Positions 52,894 through 64,000 of a stretch of DNA of 64,000 nt are shown here, in pieces. The stretch spans positions 124,001-188,000 of the forward strand of contig MCGO01000044.1 of the NCBI GenBank assembly GCA_002104985.1, given 5' to 3'. The first letter of the stretch is position 1. Every line of letters begins with the position of its first letter. The DNA is from Rhizoclosmatium globosum (lineage: Eukaryota > Chytridiomycota > Chytridiomycetes > Chytridiales > Chytriomycetaceae). The position numbers and the translations under genes were made by a program. The notes below the pieces were generated by a model. It ran no database searches and was not told the origin of the DNA. It was given only the letters and a program-made list of their open reading frames with translations.

Positions 52894-55280
52894 ATGGGCA
52901 AAGGACGCCACCACCAGCAGCCAAGTCCGCCGCCAGACCACGACGAGCTCAGCGACGCATCAACTCGATCGAATGAGTCATCTTCGGCGAGCGGAGACAC
53001 GCCTTCGCCCGAGATTGTATCGTTTCCGATCGAAGACAGTTTGACAGGCTCCTTAACTCAGAAGCCAGTGCCACCATCGCACATCGGCCAAACAACTCCG
53101 CAAAAGAAATCTGTGCTCGATAAGTTCAAGTTGAGTCAGCGGAGTCGGAGGCCGTCGTCGTCGGCGACTTCAAAGGCTCGACAACTCTCGCCAGGTGCCG
53201 ATCCCGCCGCCACCGCCACCGCCCACGCTGCAGAGACGCCACGTGGCTCAGAGTCGGATTCAATTGGTCTGAGCAGCGATGACGATGAGTCATCTGGCGG
53301 ATTTACATTCAGTGCCGCGGCAAAGGTTCCCTTGTCAAGCGTTGAAAAGGAGCACGTCCACTTCCACTCTTCGACGACAACAGCTACTTCAGAGAATCAT
53401 GATTCCGGTGTCATCAAACGAACTCTGTCGGAAAGCACCTTGACCCTTCAGCCCGGAATGCCGCAACCTCCAAAACGGGCTTACATCTTTCGGGATCCGC
53501 GGGAATGGCTTGCGGGATTCGGCACCACTGCCCCTGCGGAGCCTACATCCTCGGATATTCCTTTACAACGGACCAATTCGACACCCCTTTTCGTTCCATC
53601 AAAAGCCGAAACGCATTTGGAAGAAACAGCCGAAGTATTGGGTGTACAAAGGACCGAAGATGTGGACAAACTGCTCAAAGAAGAAGGAATCTCTACCTGG
53701 GCGACTGTTCTTGCTGTTGGAAGTGGTGTTAGTGGAAACGGGACTCCAATGATCCTCGATGAACAGGAAGATGGAAGTAAGGAGGATGCAACCTCAAAGA
53801 ATGCAGATGAAGACTTTTATTCGGAAGACGTGTCCGAGGGTGCCGGAAAACGGAAACCTTCGAATCGACTTTCCAAACTGGGACCCTTGATGCGCCGGAA
53901 GAGGACGAAACCATCCCTTGGGAAAAGGTCCTCAACCGGAAGTACTCAGTCAAAAGATGAAGATGAGGTATTTTAATTCGATAATGTTGCAATGATATTC
54001 ATTCTTGAACCCAGGCTGTGAAGCGAGACTTCATCATCAAAATAGCCAGAGCTCTTACAGCATACGGTGCACCAAGTCATAGATTAGAATACCATTTAGC
54101 AGCGATCGCGAAAGTATTGAAAGTAGAAGCTGAATTCATCATCTTTCCGGGTGTCGTCTTCTCCAACTTTGGCGGAGAATCGCACAAGAGCAACACCCAT
54201 TTCGCGCGGCAGAATCAAGGAATTAATATGGGCAAACTCGCCCAAGTGAACGCACTCTGCTTAACCCTCACGCAGAACTTAATTAACGTTTACAACGCCA
54301 TTGATTTACTTGAAGGTGTTCGCAGCGGAAAGGATTACCCATGGTGGGTGATGGTCCTAATTTTTCCAGTCAGCTCTTTCACGATTGCGCTTCTCTTGTT
54401 TCAAGCTACTTGGATTGAATCCATGTTTGCGCTCTTTCTGGGACTTATTGTCGGGTTGCTCAATATGGCGGCTGAAAAGTACCAAAACCTCAATTATCTT
54501 CTTGAATTCTTGTCGGCATTTATTTCTGCTTTCTTGTCAAAGGCAGTTCAAGGATCTATTCATGATTCGGGGCAATGTTTCCGATACCTTAAAGTGACCC
54601 TCTCAGCCGTCGCTTTATTCCTTCCTGGACTTCCACTGACTATCGCCATTATTGATCTATCCTCAAGAAATGCTGTTTCTGGAACTGTGCGTCTATTCTC
54701 ATCTCTGTTCACAGCAATGCTTTTGGGATTTGGAATGACAATTGGATCAGCCCTTGTTCTATGGAGTTCAGACAACTCTGACGGTCAGAATTGCCAGCCG
54801 ACTTCTCAATGGTGGTCCATCTTGTTCTTTGTTCCAATGTCAATGTCCTTGAATTTGCTATTCCAAGCGAACAAACACCAATGGCCAATCATGATTCTTT
54901 CAGCTTTGGTTGGATTCTTGATGAGCGTGTTTCTCAATATGATTCCACAACTGGCTGCTCAACCAACAGTCACAACCGCATTATGTGCAGTTGGTATCGG
55001 GTTGACCTCGAATTTGTATGCCAGAATCACAAACGATGTTGCCATCGCTCCAATTCTGGCCGGAATTCTGTTACAAGTTCCAGGATCTTTGAGTGTTAAA
55101 TCGACCCTTGGATTTTTTGGTGGAATATCTGGAAGCAATTCAGCTGGGAGTGTAGTAGACGGTATTTCCTTCACGTTTGAAATGCTGACAATTGCAATGA
55201 GTTTGGCTCTTGGACTCTTTCTTTCAAACCTGATTGTGTTTCCTCTGCGGGGTCCAAATAGTAAATATCAAACAGTTTGA
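52894..55280 (+). CDS. ThrE/Prm10-type multi-pass transporter with long disordered N-terminus
   Basis: Two exons (52894-53967, 54015-55280) give 779 residues. Exon 2 contains a ThrE-like (DUF1212) domain: FIIKIARALTAYGAPSHRLE, FIIFPGVVFSNFG, the amphipathic linker and about ten membrane helices (WWVMVLIFPVSSFTIALLLF, LSAVALFLPGLPLTIAIIDL, LVGFLMSVFLNMI and others), ending FLSNLIVFPLRG. Bacterial members export threonine/serine; fungal members (Prm10-like) are uncharacterised membrane proteins. Exon 1 encodes 358 mostly Ser/Pro/acidic residues with a basic patch before the domain. Located in the loop of the chitinase inverted repeat. Substrate unknown. Confidence 0.82.
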
Positions 55281-55308
55281 TCACAGTAAAGCGGTCCTTT
55301 TATTATTT

Positions 55309-56219
55309 TCACATGATGTTGCATTGTTTTCCATGGCTCCATTCATTTCTACGTGTTGATGGAAGGTTTTTCAGGTTTGGGGTGGAGGAATCCACTTGAG
55401 AATTTCCTTTTCGATCCAACGGAATGTAGTCCGACATCTTCCTTTTCGCACTTACTACAGTCAATTTATCTGTTGGTGTGTCGTTTCCCGTCGCCATTAC
55501 ATAGTTATTATCCACAGTCAACGGTTTCAGATCGCATAAATCAAAAGCGATTCGAAGAAACATATCAGAAATATTATCACCAGTTTTTGCAGATACGTAA
55601 AAGGAAGGTATTCCGTGATATTCTGCAAGCGCCCGGTGTCGTTCTGGCTTAACAGTTCGACTAGACACTAGATCATCTGTCACGACAAAATTCAGTACAC
55701 CTTCAGGTAATGATCAAACCTAAACGCACTTTTATTCGCCACTAACACAAACATGGGCAAACACGTGTCTGTTGTGAGTTTGCAGGCATAAACGTATTTA
55801 ATCCAATCTTCGAGGCCGCGTAGTGAACCAACATGCGTAACGTCGTACACAAACAATATGACATCAACTGCGTGAATAAAGTTTGTAAAGCTTTTCGATG
55901 TAAGTGTCTGACTGCCGACGTCCCAGAGTTCAATATCGCAAGTACTAGATGCAGCTCAGAACAAAGAACGCAGTTGAAGAATAAATAACGTTATTACCTT
56001 GAGTGGTATTGAGCTATAGATGTCTGTTTCGAGTATATATCAAGTCCAACAGTTTGTTTGTATTCTTTGATGGAATGAGCTTCTTTAATTCTGCAATCAA
56101 AGGGGTATTATACCTTGAACGAAAGTTCCGTTTGTAAAACGACGTGCAATCGCAGTCTTTCCAGAAGCGCCATCTCCTACAAGTGCGATACGCAATGTGA
56201 TTGTCTGTGGGGCGAGCAT
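55309..56219 (-). CDS. RAB28: RAB28-like small GTPase
   Basis: Four exons (56219-56114, 56064-55998, 55944-55730, 55676-55309) sum to 251 residues with consistent phases. G-motifs: VGDGASGKTAIARRF (P-loop), switch I EYKQTVGLDIYSKQ, switch II DIELWDVGSQ (W-D-x-G-x-Q), VANKND (NKxD, split by the third intron), and SAKTG. RTVKPERHRALAEYHGIPSF and YKQTVGLD match Rab28. The C-terminus is extended (about 60 residues) and ends CNIM, a CaaX-type prenylation signal. Rab28 works with the BBSome/IFT system at cilia in animals and protists, which would fit a zoosporic fungus; this is inference. Confidence 0.82.
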
Positions 56220-56349
56220 CAGGATTTTCAGTCACAGATTTACATCGATTATAGAAAAGAAAGTGGGGGTTATCCTAAAAATATTTGTTGTAAATGCATT
56301 TTGTTCTGCATCTAATTGAAGAGAAGCTCTTTGATTCGCAAACAAAGTG

Positions 56350-58392
56350 AGGACAAATGACAAAAAACGATGTCCGAAAAGTGGTTTCAAATGCTTTGCT
56401 TTTGCCAGTCCATAAAAGCAGGCACAATTTTTTTTCTGTTTCCAATATCCAACAACAAAAAGTCTTTCCAAAATGGGTTCATTCTGGAGCTTACTTGTGC
56501 TTGTATTCTCTGCTCTCGGGTCGTCTGCCCCAACTGGAACCTTCTCACCCTCCTCAAGTGCTGCTACTACTAGTACCACCACTGGTCCACGTGCATCTCT
56601 TGCTCCTGCTGTCATTGCCTATCTGTTGCTGGACCCGGTCACTGGCCCCGCTAAACTACAAGCTGTACGTACCACCTCTTAACCTGTAAACCACATCTAA
56701 CTACCTACTCCTTCATTCGTCTCACAGATCGCTGCAAACGCGACCACTCTTCCTCTTACGCGTCTCGTTGTTTCCTTTGCACGTCCGGACATGGTCTACA
56801 TTCCCCAGTCTCGCACCTTGAAACACGTTGGACTGGGCCTCGCTACAAACACGTCCTCTGACTATGGCTTCGAGCTCCTTGCGAATGCAACGCGTCAACT
56901 CCAGGCTGGTGGTGTGGAGGTGTTTCTGTCTGTTGGTGGCTGGAACTACAACTGTTTTGCCTTCCTGTACATGGTTCGTAAGCTCTCTCGTTCATTATTA
57001 ACTACTTAATGGATGCACTTGACACAGAAGTACTCCATTGCGTACTTTCCTGTGGGTCCGAACGCGTGGAAGCTGTCCATGTACGGACTTGGCAGTATGT
57101 CCGGATGCACTGAAGCGAATCAGTATTGCTATGTGTGCGAGCCTCCATCGGAAGGTACTTGTATCCTCCCGCCCTGCACAAGCTCGGCACTGACTAAACT
57201 GTTCACTTCAAGGAACCAAACTGTCGGACTTCTCCATCTTTCCTGAACCAAGCTTTTCTCCCACCTGGAAACAGGCTCAAGCTTTTGTTGCAAGTGGAAC
57301 AGGTGGAGACGTGCCTGTCTGGCACCCTGAACTTGTTGGTGGTGCATCTTTCACTGATGGTTCTGTGACTACCACTGTTCCAGGATCTGATCTCTGGAGT
57401 CAAGTGCGACGTGACCCATACCAGGACTTGGTGTATCTTGCGAAAGACTTGAATCTTGATGGAATCGATTTGGACTATGAAGAGTTTTGGCATGGTAAGA
57501 AGACCGTCATTATGATCATTCTTTTTGCTCTAATATCCTTTTATTTGTTTATTCAGCCGATACTTTCAGATCTGGAACGGGACTGGGACCGTTCCGTCTC
57601 GACCAGACGGTGTACAAGTATTCTGCCATTGCATACGATTTGATTCTCAACATCAAGGCCACCTACCCTACCTGCAAACTGTCTGTTGCTGCTTCCGCAG
57701 CTGGTGCGTGGAATGGACCATGGTACGTCTTCCAGCTCATGTTCTCCGTGTTCAGATCCGTATTAATTGTGTCCGACAGGTGGGGCGGAAACCTGAAAGG
57801 ACTCTGGTACTTTTCCAACTTGTGGTACCCTTCGATTACAGACTTTATGATGACTGGACCCAATGCCGGAGGAATCAATGCGATGACCTACGACTTGAGT
57901 GTAATCCACCCCATGTTGTGATTTGAAGTTATGCTGGAAATACTGACCATCAACAGAAAAACCCTACATTCCACGAATGTCCAAGTCCAACGCTTCCGTG
58001 TTCACTTGCTGGCCAAGTTGCTTTCTACCTGGACACGTACCACACGAATATTTCCCCGTCTGTTCGCTTTGGTCTTGAGGTGGGAACGCCTGCATACCCC
58101 GATGCGATGCACGATTCTGTGAGCCAGTTGCCGTTGACCAAGCAAGCGTTGAATGAGATGACGAGTTCGGTTTCGGTGTTGGGTGGAAGCGGTGCGATTG
58201 TGTGGGAGTTGTACAAGGATCAAGGCGTTGCGGATGTGAGTGCGACTTTTGTGTTGCAGACATTGTGTCGTGGGGTGTTTGGTGGTGGGATGGAGCGGTG
58301 TTTGGGTGTTATTCCGCGATTCTAGTTTTGTGCTTGTCACAATAAACAACATAAGAAGTCAATCTGTTGGTATCATTTGACCCTTTTAGGGA
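56350..58392. repeat. Inverted repeat, right arm (about 2 kb)
   Basis: Reverse-complement partner of about 50636-52685. Similarity starts near ATGTCCGAAAAGTGG (about 56370) and ends at ATCATTTGACCC (about 58384). The arms enclose a loop of about 3.7 kb. Confidence 0.85.
56473..58325 (+). CDS. Secreted GH18 chitinase, copy 2
   Basis: Same exon structure and domain layout as copy 1. Signal peptide MGSFWSLLVLVFSALGSSA, exon 1 56473-56664, exon 2 from 56728, stop at 58325. It keeps the DGIDLDYEEF catalytic motif, so it should be active. Differences from copy 1 include TFSP for TYSP, WSQVRR for WSRVRR, NEMTSS for NEITSS and VSATF for VNASV near the C-terminus. All the open frames matching copy 1 exons are present; I found no frameshift or stop within an exon. 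The pair suggests recent duplication or continuing gene conversion between the arms. Confidence 0.85.
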
Positions 58393-58623
58393 CCATTCTG
58401 GGGACCATTGGTGTGGTCGCACTTCAACAAGCCATTAATAAACGAATGATTCCCAGTTGCTTTTGTATTTAGCCATGAGACGTTTTACTTTTCCAAACTC
58501 ATCACGTCCGTAGTGAATGTTATATTGGCATAATTTTAACATAGTTCATCGTTCATTGGTGCCTCATTCGCGAGGATGAGATTTGAAGGCGAAATAAAGA
58601 AAACCAAAATATACAGCGCCAAT
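58326..58623. other. Convergent 3' region after chitinase copy 2
   Basis: Right arm ends near 58392. The remainder is unremarkable AT-rich sequence with no gene. Confidence 0.45.
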
Positions 58624-61355
58624 TCATTTACACCTGTAATCATTATTCGATTCTGCTTTTTTGGCTGCTTGAAAGTCCCCTTTCAATACAAATTCTAACG
58701 CGTAAATGTATCGAAGGTACTGAACAAAGCTTTCCAAAGATTCAGAAGATTGCGATTGGGCGTAATATTGATACAAATTCTCAATTATCGGCGTGGTCGA
58801 ATCCAAGAGTTCAATGAACCTCTGATTCGCCTGTCCAAAGATTTCTAAGGCATCATGAGTTGAATTGCTCTTTTCTTTCCCTTTCCATTGACTTGCTGAA
58901 CGACTTGTAGTCGTATTGGAAAACCGCACAACTTCATCATTTTGGATCGGAGGTACAGAAGTGTAGAGTTGCTCAAGAATATAATCTCCATTGATGGCCC
59001 AGATAGTTGCCATCACGTCCTTTAGCGCAGACCCTAATTTTAAGTAGGTTTCACATAACTCTGGATGTTTATGAATGACGGCTTCTTGGAAAAAGTGGCT
59101 GATGTCATATCTCGCGTTTAGAATACCAGCCTCACAAAACATCCCACGATATATTAATAACGATTCCGTTATCTTGTGTCGTGTGTTCAACTTTGGTTTC
59201 CAGTCATTGAGGACTTCCTCCAAATCATAACGGATTCGGTGTTCGGACGTCAAGTCAATGACGTTAGGTGCCTCTATCGCAGTTAATATGCTTCCGTTTA
59301 CGCATTTGACCCTATAAAAGCGACAGTAATTTTGAAGGTACGGGTTCCATTGAGCAACCAGCTTTGTGAAACAATCGGCAAGGTCATTGATGGCTTCCAG
59401 AAGGGTTCTAAGAAGGCCCAACGTTTCATCGTCTTTCTTCACAAGCATATCATAAAGGGCGTCAACGTCCTCCAAAACTTGAGGAATTTGAACGTTCTTC
59501 TTGGAAAATGTCGATACAAAGCTTTGAAAATCATCATCCGGCCTCAAGTTTTTCCACTCCGTTGAGTCACTTGAATTTTTGACAAGATTAATACTTGCAG
59601 ATATCAAGTTTTGCACGGCTTGGGATCCTCCACAACATCGCCAAAACTCTCGACTCACACTCTCAACGGCGCTATAGTGCACATGACCCAAATCATTCAC
59701 CCGTTGATTCCGCCCAACTTGATCCCATTCATTACCATACTTTTCTATGATCTCGTTTATCGAGGGGGGTGTATCAGAACGAATATGACCAACCAAAACA
59801 CTAGCTACGAACTCCTTATCAACTCCACCAGCGTGAAACAGAGAATTGAGATGACTGACTTTTACTCCATCATGGTTGTTAAATGAAATCCACTCTGTTT
59901 GCTCGTTTTCTGGGAAGCATGCCTTTACAAACGCGTCTTCAATGTGGGGAAGACATTTGAATAAGATTGCCTCGCGAAAAAGCGTTGCCTTGTAGAAACT
60001 GAAAGTAACATGAGATGACGTCTGAATGGCTTGATGGTTTATCAAAACGTTGGGGCCAATCATTGTGGCAATGACGGATATGAGTCTCCAAAATTCCATA
60101 TTCCTGGACCCCGACGAAACAATATCATTGTCCAAGAAGCGAGTGTTGGAGTCGGCATCGTGTCGAAGAATTGTTGAATAATCTGTAAACATTGGAAGAG
60201 CCGGGATTGGTTCATAAAACGAGATGATTGTGTTTGCTAGAGCAGCAACATCCTTCTTTTTTAATTTAGATGGTGCTTTTCTAAAGCATGAGAGGTGAGA
60301 CTCTTGAAAATTTAACAATAATAACGCGCATACCGAAACTCATGTGTTAAAGCGTAAATCAACGGTGATTTCATTGCAATTTCAACAGCCCAAGATTGCA
60401 CCGAAGATGTCTCAAGTAGTTCACGGATGGTCTCGAACAAGGATGCCGCCTTTTCCCGTTTCACATTCGTCCGTTCTTTTTGCGAATCTGCCTTTCGCTT
60501 CTTTGATACTTCTTCATATTCCGTGGCGAAGGAATCCACTCGATCGAACCACTTTATCAAGTTTTTACAGGCGGGAGAGCTAGGAGAGGCGTTCTTGGCA
60601 TCAACAGATGCTGAGAGGAATTCTTCAAATAGAGCGAGAAAGATCGGACCTTGGATTTCAGGTGTTACTTTCTTGATTCCGAGTTTGCGTGTTTCTTCAA
60701 GAGCTTTCTTCTCTGCCGCTACTCGAATTGGTGCAACACTCTCGTTTGTGACAAGAGGACCCGCCTTTTCTCCGCACACTGCAACAAATGTCTTATCAAG
60801 AACGTACTTGGAGATTGTTTCACGTCCTCCAATGGTTGTCCGTTCATGTTCGAGAAGCTCGATGGGCCATGCAAGCTGATCCCGTTTTCTTTTGTGAGAA
60901 ACCTCAATCGTACTCAGTTGCAAGCATCTTTGGTAATTGATGAGCTATTATGGAACATGGTAAAGAATTCTGACATACTGGAAACACACATGCAAGCCAT
61001 AGTCGGGCCGAACATGCAGAACCCGGTCTGAGCATCCTTTCTTCTCGCATCGTTTTCCATTGGCGATGCGAAGTAGCCTCAAAGGAGAAGGTGGATGAAT
61101 GCGTCCTTGCTTGAGGAGACCAATTACGATGTTTACGCTCTTTTTCCCGCTTTTCGATGCATGAAACAGTATGGATTGGAGGACGGCATCGTCTGGAATA
61201 ACGAGTTGAATACAATGGATTGGTGGTCTACGTGGCAGCAAACACTCACACTTGATTAGATTCTTGAGTAAAGAGCAACTTGTCGACAAGAGAAGAAGTT
61301 CTCGTGGGTGTAGGTACCGTGCTAGATGCAGAATTACGTCGGCGTTGAAGGTCAT
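58624..61355 (-). CDS. Large F-box-like protein
   Basis: Three exons (61355-60979, 60927-60334, 60280-58624; introns 51 and 53 nt) give 875 residues in phase. The N-terminus MTFNADVILHLARYLHPREL, then LLLLSTSCSLLKNLIK, is F-box-like, suggesting an SCF ubiquitin-ligase adaptor. The body is mostly helical with no recognised domain, for example LEEVLNDWKPKLNTRHKITE and FVQYLRYIYALEFVLKGDFQ; a basic segment SKKRKADSQKERTNVKREK lies near residue 260. No signal peptide or membrane helix. Without the first intron the rest would lack an ATG, which supports this join. Target unknown. Confidence 0.6.
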
Positions 61356-61822
61356 GATGGTTATTTGCAAAGGAAGAAAGAGAAAGTGAAGATATATGTT
61401 CTTCGTCTCTGAAAATAAAAGTAGATAACAAAGGAAGACGAACCCGAAACAAGTCAATGAGAGTGAACCAGAACACAATCAACACTTTCTATACTCAAAA
61501 ACGACATCGAAAATTGCAACAGAAGTTATTTCAATGACAATCGCCTGCAGCGCAAGTCAAATATCATCTCTCATCTTCAATAACTTAAAATTATGAAGTT
61601 GTGGACTCGAACAATTAATTGACGCAAAACAAGACAACTCATGGAGTTAGTTGCCAAACGCGATTATCACATAAAACCAAACAATTATTGCATCTCTTGC
61701 GCTGGGGCTTGCAGCACGTGCTGTTCTTGTGGTTAAAATAGTTTGTTTTGTAAAGAATCAACACTGCATGGTTCAAACAGACTCTGATTTCAAAGAAACA
61801 AAAATGCATCGTGAGAAAATAG
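61356..61822. other. Intergenic region with possible 5' exon of the AN1 gene
   Basis: Mostly AT-rich. Plus-strand open frames near 61640-61820 (start ATGGAGTTAGTT at 61640, ATGGTTCAAACAG at 61759) may be parts of the AN1 gene, but I could not join them in frame. Confidence 0.35.
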
Positions 61823-62083
61823 GACGCCTCTCCGCGTATTGGCAAAAAGAAGTGCTACATCTGTACCGACCGTGCCATCCGAAGCATTGGCGATTGCAAA
61901 CTGTGTCAGAAATCGTTTTGCTCAAAACACCGATTGCCAGAATCACATAGTTGCGAACACGTTGAACTACTGCGCTCCAACTCCATTCAAATGACTGGGG
62001 AAAATCCATCAGATGCGCTCCTTCGTTTCGTGAATACGCAGCATACCGTTTCTGCTCATACCATTCGACCTCTAGGCTCTTAG
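61823..62083 (+). CDS. AN1-type zinc-finger protein, C-terminal exon
   Basis: A frame that opens after AAAATAG (a likely acceptor) and ends at TAG 62081-62083, 86 codons. It encodes CYICTDRAIRSIGDCKLCQK then SFCSKHRLPESHSCEHV, with the AN1 ligand pattern C-x2-C..C-x2-C..C-x2-HR..H-x-C, as in ZFAND1/Cuz1 proteins that bind Cdc48/p97 and proteasomes. After the finger comes a short tail (SDALLRFVNTQHTVSAH). The 5' exon(s) are not resolved; an upstream Cys-rich frame near 61680 has a stop codon in the way. Could be a truncated gene or carry a local sequence error. Confidence 0.6.
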   Translation, partial: DASPRIGKKKCYICTDRAIRSIGDCKLCQKSFCSKHRLPESHSCEHVELLRSNSIQMTGENPSDALLRFVNTQHTVSAHTIRPLGS

Positions 62084-62584
62084 CAACTTTTTTCTTGCAT
62101 TGGCCTTTTTGATGTTAGGATATACATGCTTCCAAAGAACATCTCGCCCAATGATGCGTCTTAAGTAAATAATTCTATATTTACGTTTATTCAATAAACT
62201 TTTGTTCGAAAGTGATACATACTTTAAAAAAAGTTTGAAGCAGCAAGTGAGTTCCCGAGGTGTGTATAGTGGTCCACGTTCATTATAAGTGCTCTACCTA
62301 CTTTGCACTCTCTGCGATCATTCCGCAGACACTTCTTCAATGATTTGGTCCTTCAAGGCCCAGACCACTCATCAACCCGATACCCTTTCCTCCTTCCCCG
62401 TTTCCTTTATTTCCTTTTCCATACCATCAACTACACTGTTTCTTCTTCTCGTGGCTGTATTTATGACTCCCGTGTTTGATTGTCTGTGAAGGAGGATAGA
62501 AATCTCCACAGAGGTTACCTAATCCTTGCTCCTCTCCTACTTCTTCATCATCTTGATATCATTGACGCTAATCATGTTAAATAG
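62084..62584. other. Intergenic region upstream of the last gene
   Basis: About 500 bp, pyrimidine-rich from 62380. No recognisable gene; the open frame at 62289-62489 is T/C-rich and of low coding quality. Probably the promoter of the gene at 62585. Confidence 0.45.
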
Positions 62585-64000
62585 ATGTTCAACGTGTCCA
62601 CTTTCTCTGCCATCGCAGCTCTTTCCTTCCTATTCAACGTTGTTGTCGTCAGAGGTATATTCCCTTTCTGCAACACGCAACCACTGACAATACTATTCAC
62701 AAAGCATCTCATGTTTTACACGATATTTCCGGCTTTATTTGCCACTGCTTGATGTCTGTGGTTCAAGTCGACATAATCACGGATTCTCACCACTGGTCTC
62801 CCAGTACCATCGGAGGCTTTCTTCTTGCACTCTGTCTTCCCATTGTTGACACTCAAGTATGTATTCCATGCATCCAGTGGCAACTTGTTAATTCTAACAT
62901 TTGTCCCTTTTATTGCGACAGGTTACCCTGAAACTGTCGATCTGGACTCTGGTTACCTTGAGCATCTCCTGCCCTCTTCCCTTCTTTCTATTCATTTGGG
63001 AGAAAGCTCAACATCAACAATCTGTGCGTTGTCAGTTCAAGTTTCACTCAAAATGGCTCCGGAATCACCCTCTCTTTGGGTCTGCCAGGTACGAACAGAC
63101 AAGGAACAAGCACCGCCGACACAAATCATGGGCCAAGAGAACTCTCAAAGCCGTGGAGAAGGAACTGAAGATTGCTCAACTGGTGGAGCTGCTCTCTGGT
63201 TACGAACGACTGTGCACGAGATCAAGGTTGCTGAGCTACTTGCTCGTTATGAGGACCTTGTTTCCCCGTTCTACTCACTACTGGACTTCTGTGTGTCTAT
63301 GATTGGCGGGCTCTTGGATCTCGTCAAGTTTGTCTGGTACTCTTGGTTGTGTTCCTTTGAAGACGTTGTCCGTTGATGACAAGTTCTATCTATCTGTTAT
63401 CATACCAAATGGATCAATCACGATGGTTCTTGTCTCCAACAATTCAACTGTGCTTGAAGCAAAGCAGGCTGTATCTTTGGCTGTTGGTCTCCCAGTTGAT
63501 GGTCTCCAACTCTATCGACCTGGTCGGCACTGGAAGCGATTGCCCTCATCTCGATCACTCTATGGTAAGTTTTTATTGCGTTCACTAGTATTCGTTGTTG
63601 CTTATTCAAGCTCATAGATCTTGGTCTGAATCCAAGTACTCTCGTGCAGCTTGGGTCACGTCCACAGCCACACAGCCAATCCTCCACTCCAATCACTACT
63701 TCCAACCATCTTAATTCAGTCATGGCCAGTCCAGTCATGGTTGAAACAACTGTTTTTTCGAAATCCTCGTCTGTCACAGACGGCAACCAAGTCCGACTAC
63801 ACCAAGTTGACAGCCAAGAATGTTGTTCGTCACCACACTGGGATTTGGTTCTCAGATATGAATCCTCAGGTCTCGCCATCTTGGTCTATCCCTGTTGCCA
63901 CAACTCAAGCTGTTGGTGTTGCGGTGACTAGTAATTCTCTTCCAGTTGGAAAGCACACCCATTCGCATCTCGAGTATCAACACAATTTACCCACTCTATC
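62585..64000 (+). CDS. Partial gene: hydrophobic N-terminus, basic region and ubiquitin-like segment
   Basis: Starts MFNVSTFSAIAALSFLFNVV, which looks like a signal peptide or first membrane helix. Further exons give TIGGFLLALCLPIVDTQ, then TLKLSIWTLVTLSISCPLPF (from 62935) and a basic stretch SWAKRTLKAVEKELKIAQL. A segment at about 63380-63650 has the shape of a ubiquitin fold: FYLSVIIPNGSITMVL, STVLEAKQAVSLAVGLPVDG, LQLYRPGRHWKRLP, and after an intron LGLNPSTLVQL. The junctions between 63190 and 63360 are not resolved, and after a T-run at about 63750 two frames are open to the window edge. Could be one gene or two; family unknown. Confidence 0.4.

Noticed and set aside
50636..58392. Inverted repeat as a DNA transposon with terminal inverted repeats
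   Set aside because: The arms are whole chitinase genes with introns, there is no transposase, and I saw no target-site duplication; segmental duplication is simpler.

Overview
The window is nuclear DNA from a compact fungal genome. Genes carry many short GT-AG introns (mostly 46-75 nt), intergenic gaps are often under 100 bp, and the content is fungal: GH18 chitinases, GPI-anchored surface proteins, a yapsin-like aspartic protease, an SPX phosphate transporter, a Prs1-type PRPP synthetase subunit and a ThrE/Prm10-type transporter. A Rab28-type GTPase, a family associated with cilia in other eukaryotes, hints at a zoosporic (chytrid-like) fungus; this is an inference. I see no prokaryotic operons, CRISPR arrays or recognisable transposons, and I recognised no tRNA or rRNA gene.

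Layout. 0-19.8 kb: the 3' part of an L-type lectin gene, an F-box gene, EFG1 (rRNA processing), a tandem pair of GPI-anchored surface proteins, TCERG1 (WW/FF) divergent from a RanBP2-zinc-finger gene, a tail-anchored endonuclease/phosphatase-fold protein, a small U-box gene, a VASt-domain (sterol transfer type) gene with an uncertain 3' end, and a GPI-anchored aspartic protease. 19.8-31.4 kb: two adjacent giant coiled-coil genes that share an N-terminal short motif and an unusual Cys-Tyr-Ser (CYS) cysteine module. The first has about ten modules in tandem; the second has one at its C-terminus and contains an array of tandemly duplicated, phase-0 coiled-coil exons. This pair is the most novel-looking part of the window. 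31.4-50.5 kb: mostly housekeeping genes (SANT protein, Prs1-type subunit, PTPA, a UFD1/TRAF-Zn/AZUL/UBA protein, an orphan, SPX phosphate transporter, LSM4, SDHB, CutC, eL24). 50.6-58.4 kb: two nearly identical chitinase genes as a large inverted repeat (arms about 2 kb), enclosing a ThrE-type transporter and RAB28. 58.6-64 kb: a large F-box gene, an AN1 zinc-finger exon and the 5' part of a gene with a ubiquitin-like segment.

Functionally the region is a mixture, not a pathway. Recurrent themes are cell-surface and wall remodelling (chitinases, yapsin-like protease, GPI proteins), ubiquitin-linked proteins (two F-box, U-box, UFD1-like, AN1, ubiquitin-like) and RNA metabolism (EFG1, TCERG1, LSM4, eL24).

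Caveats. All exon models come from reading frames and splice consensus by eye; phases were checked arithmetically for most genes. At least two reading frames break at homopolymer runs in a way that looks like single-base assembly errors (near 23607 and 27341), and other unexplained frame breaks (14956-15839, 44700, 63750) may have the same cause.
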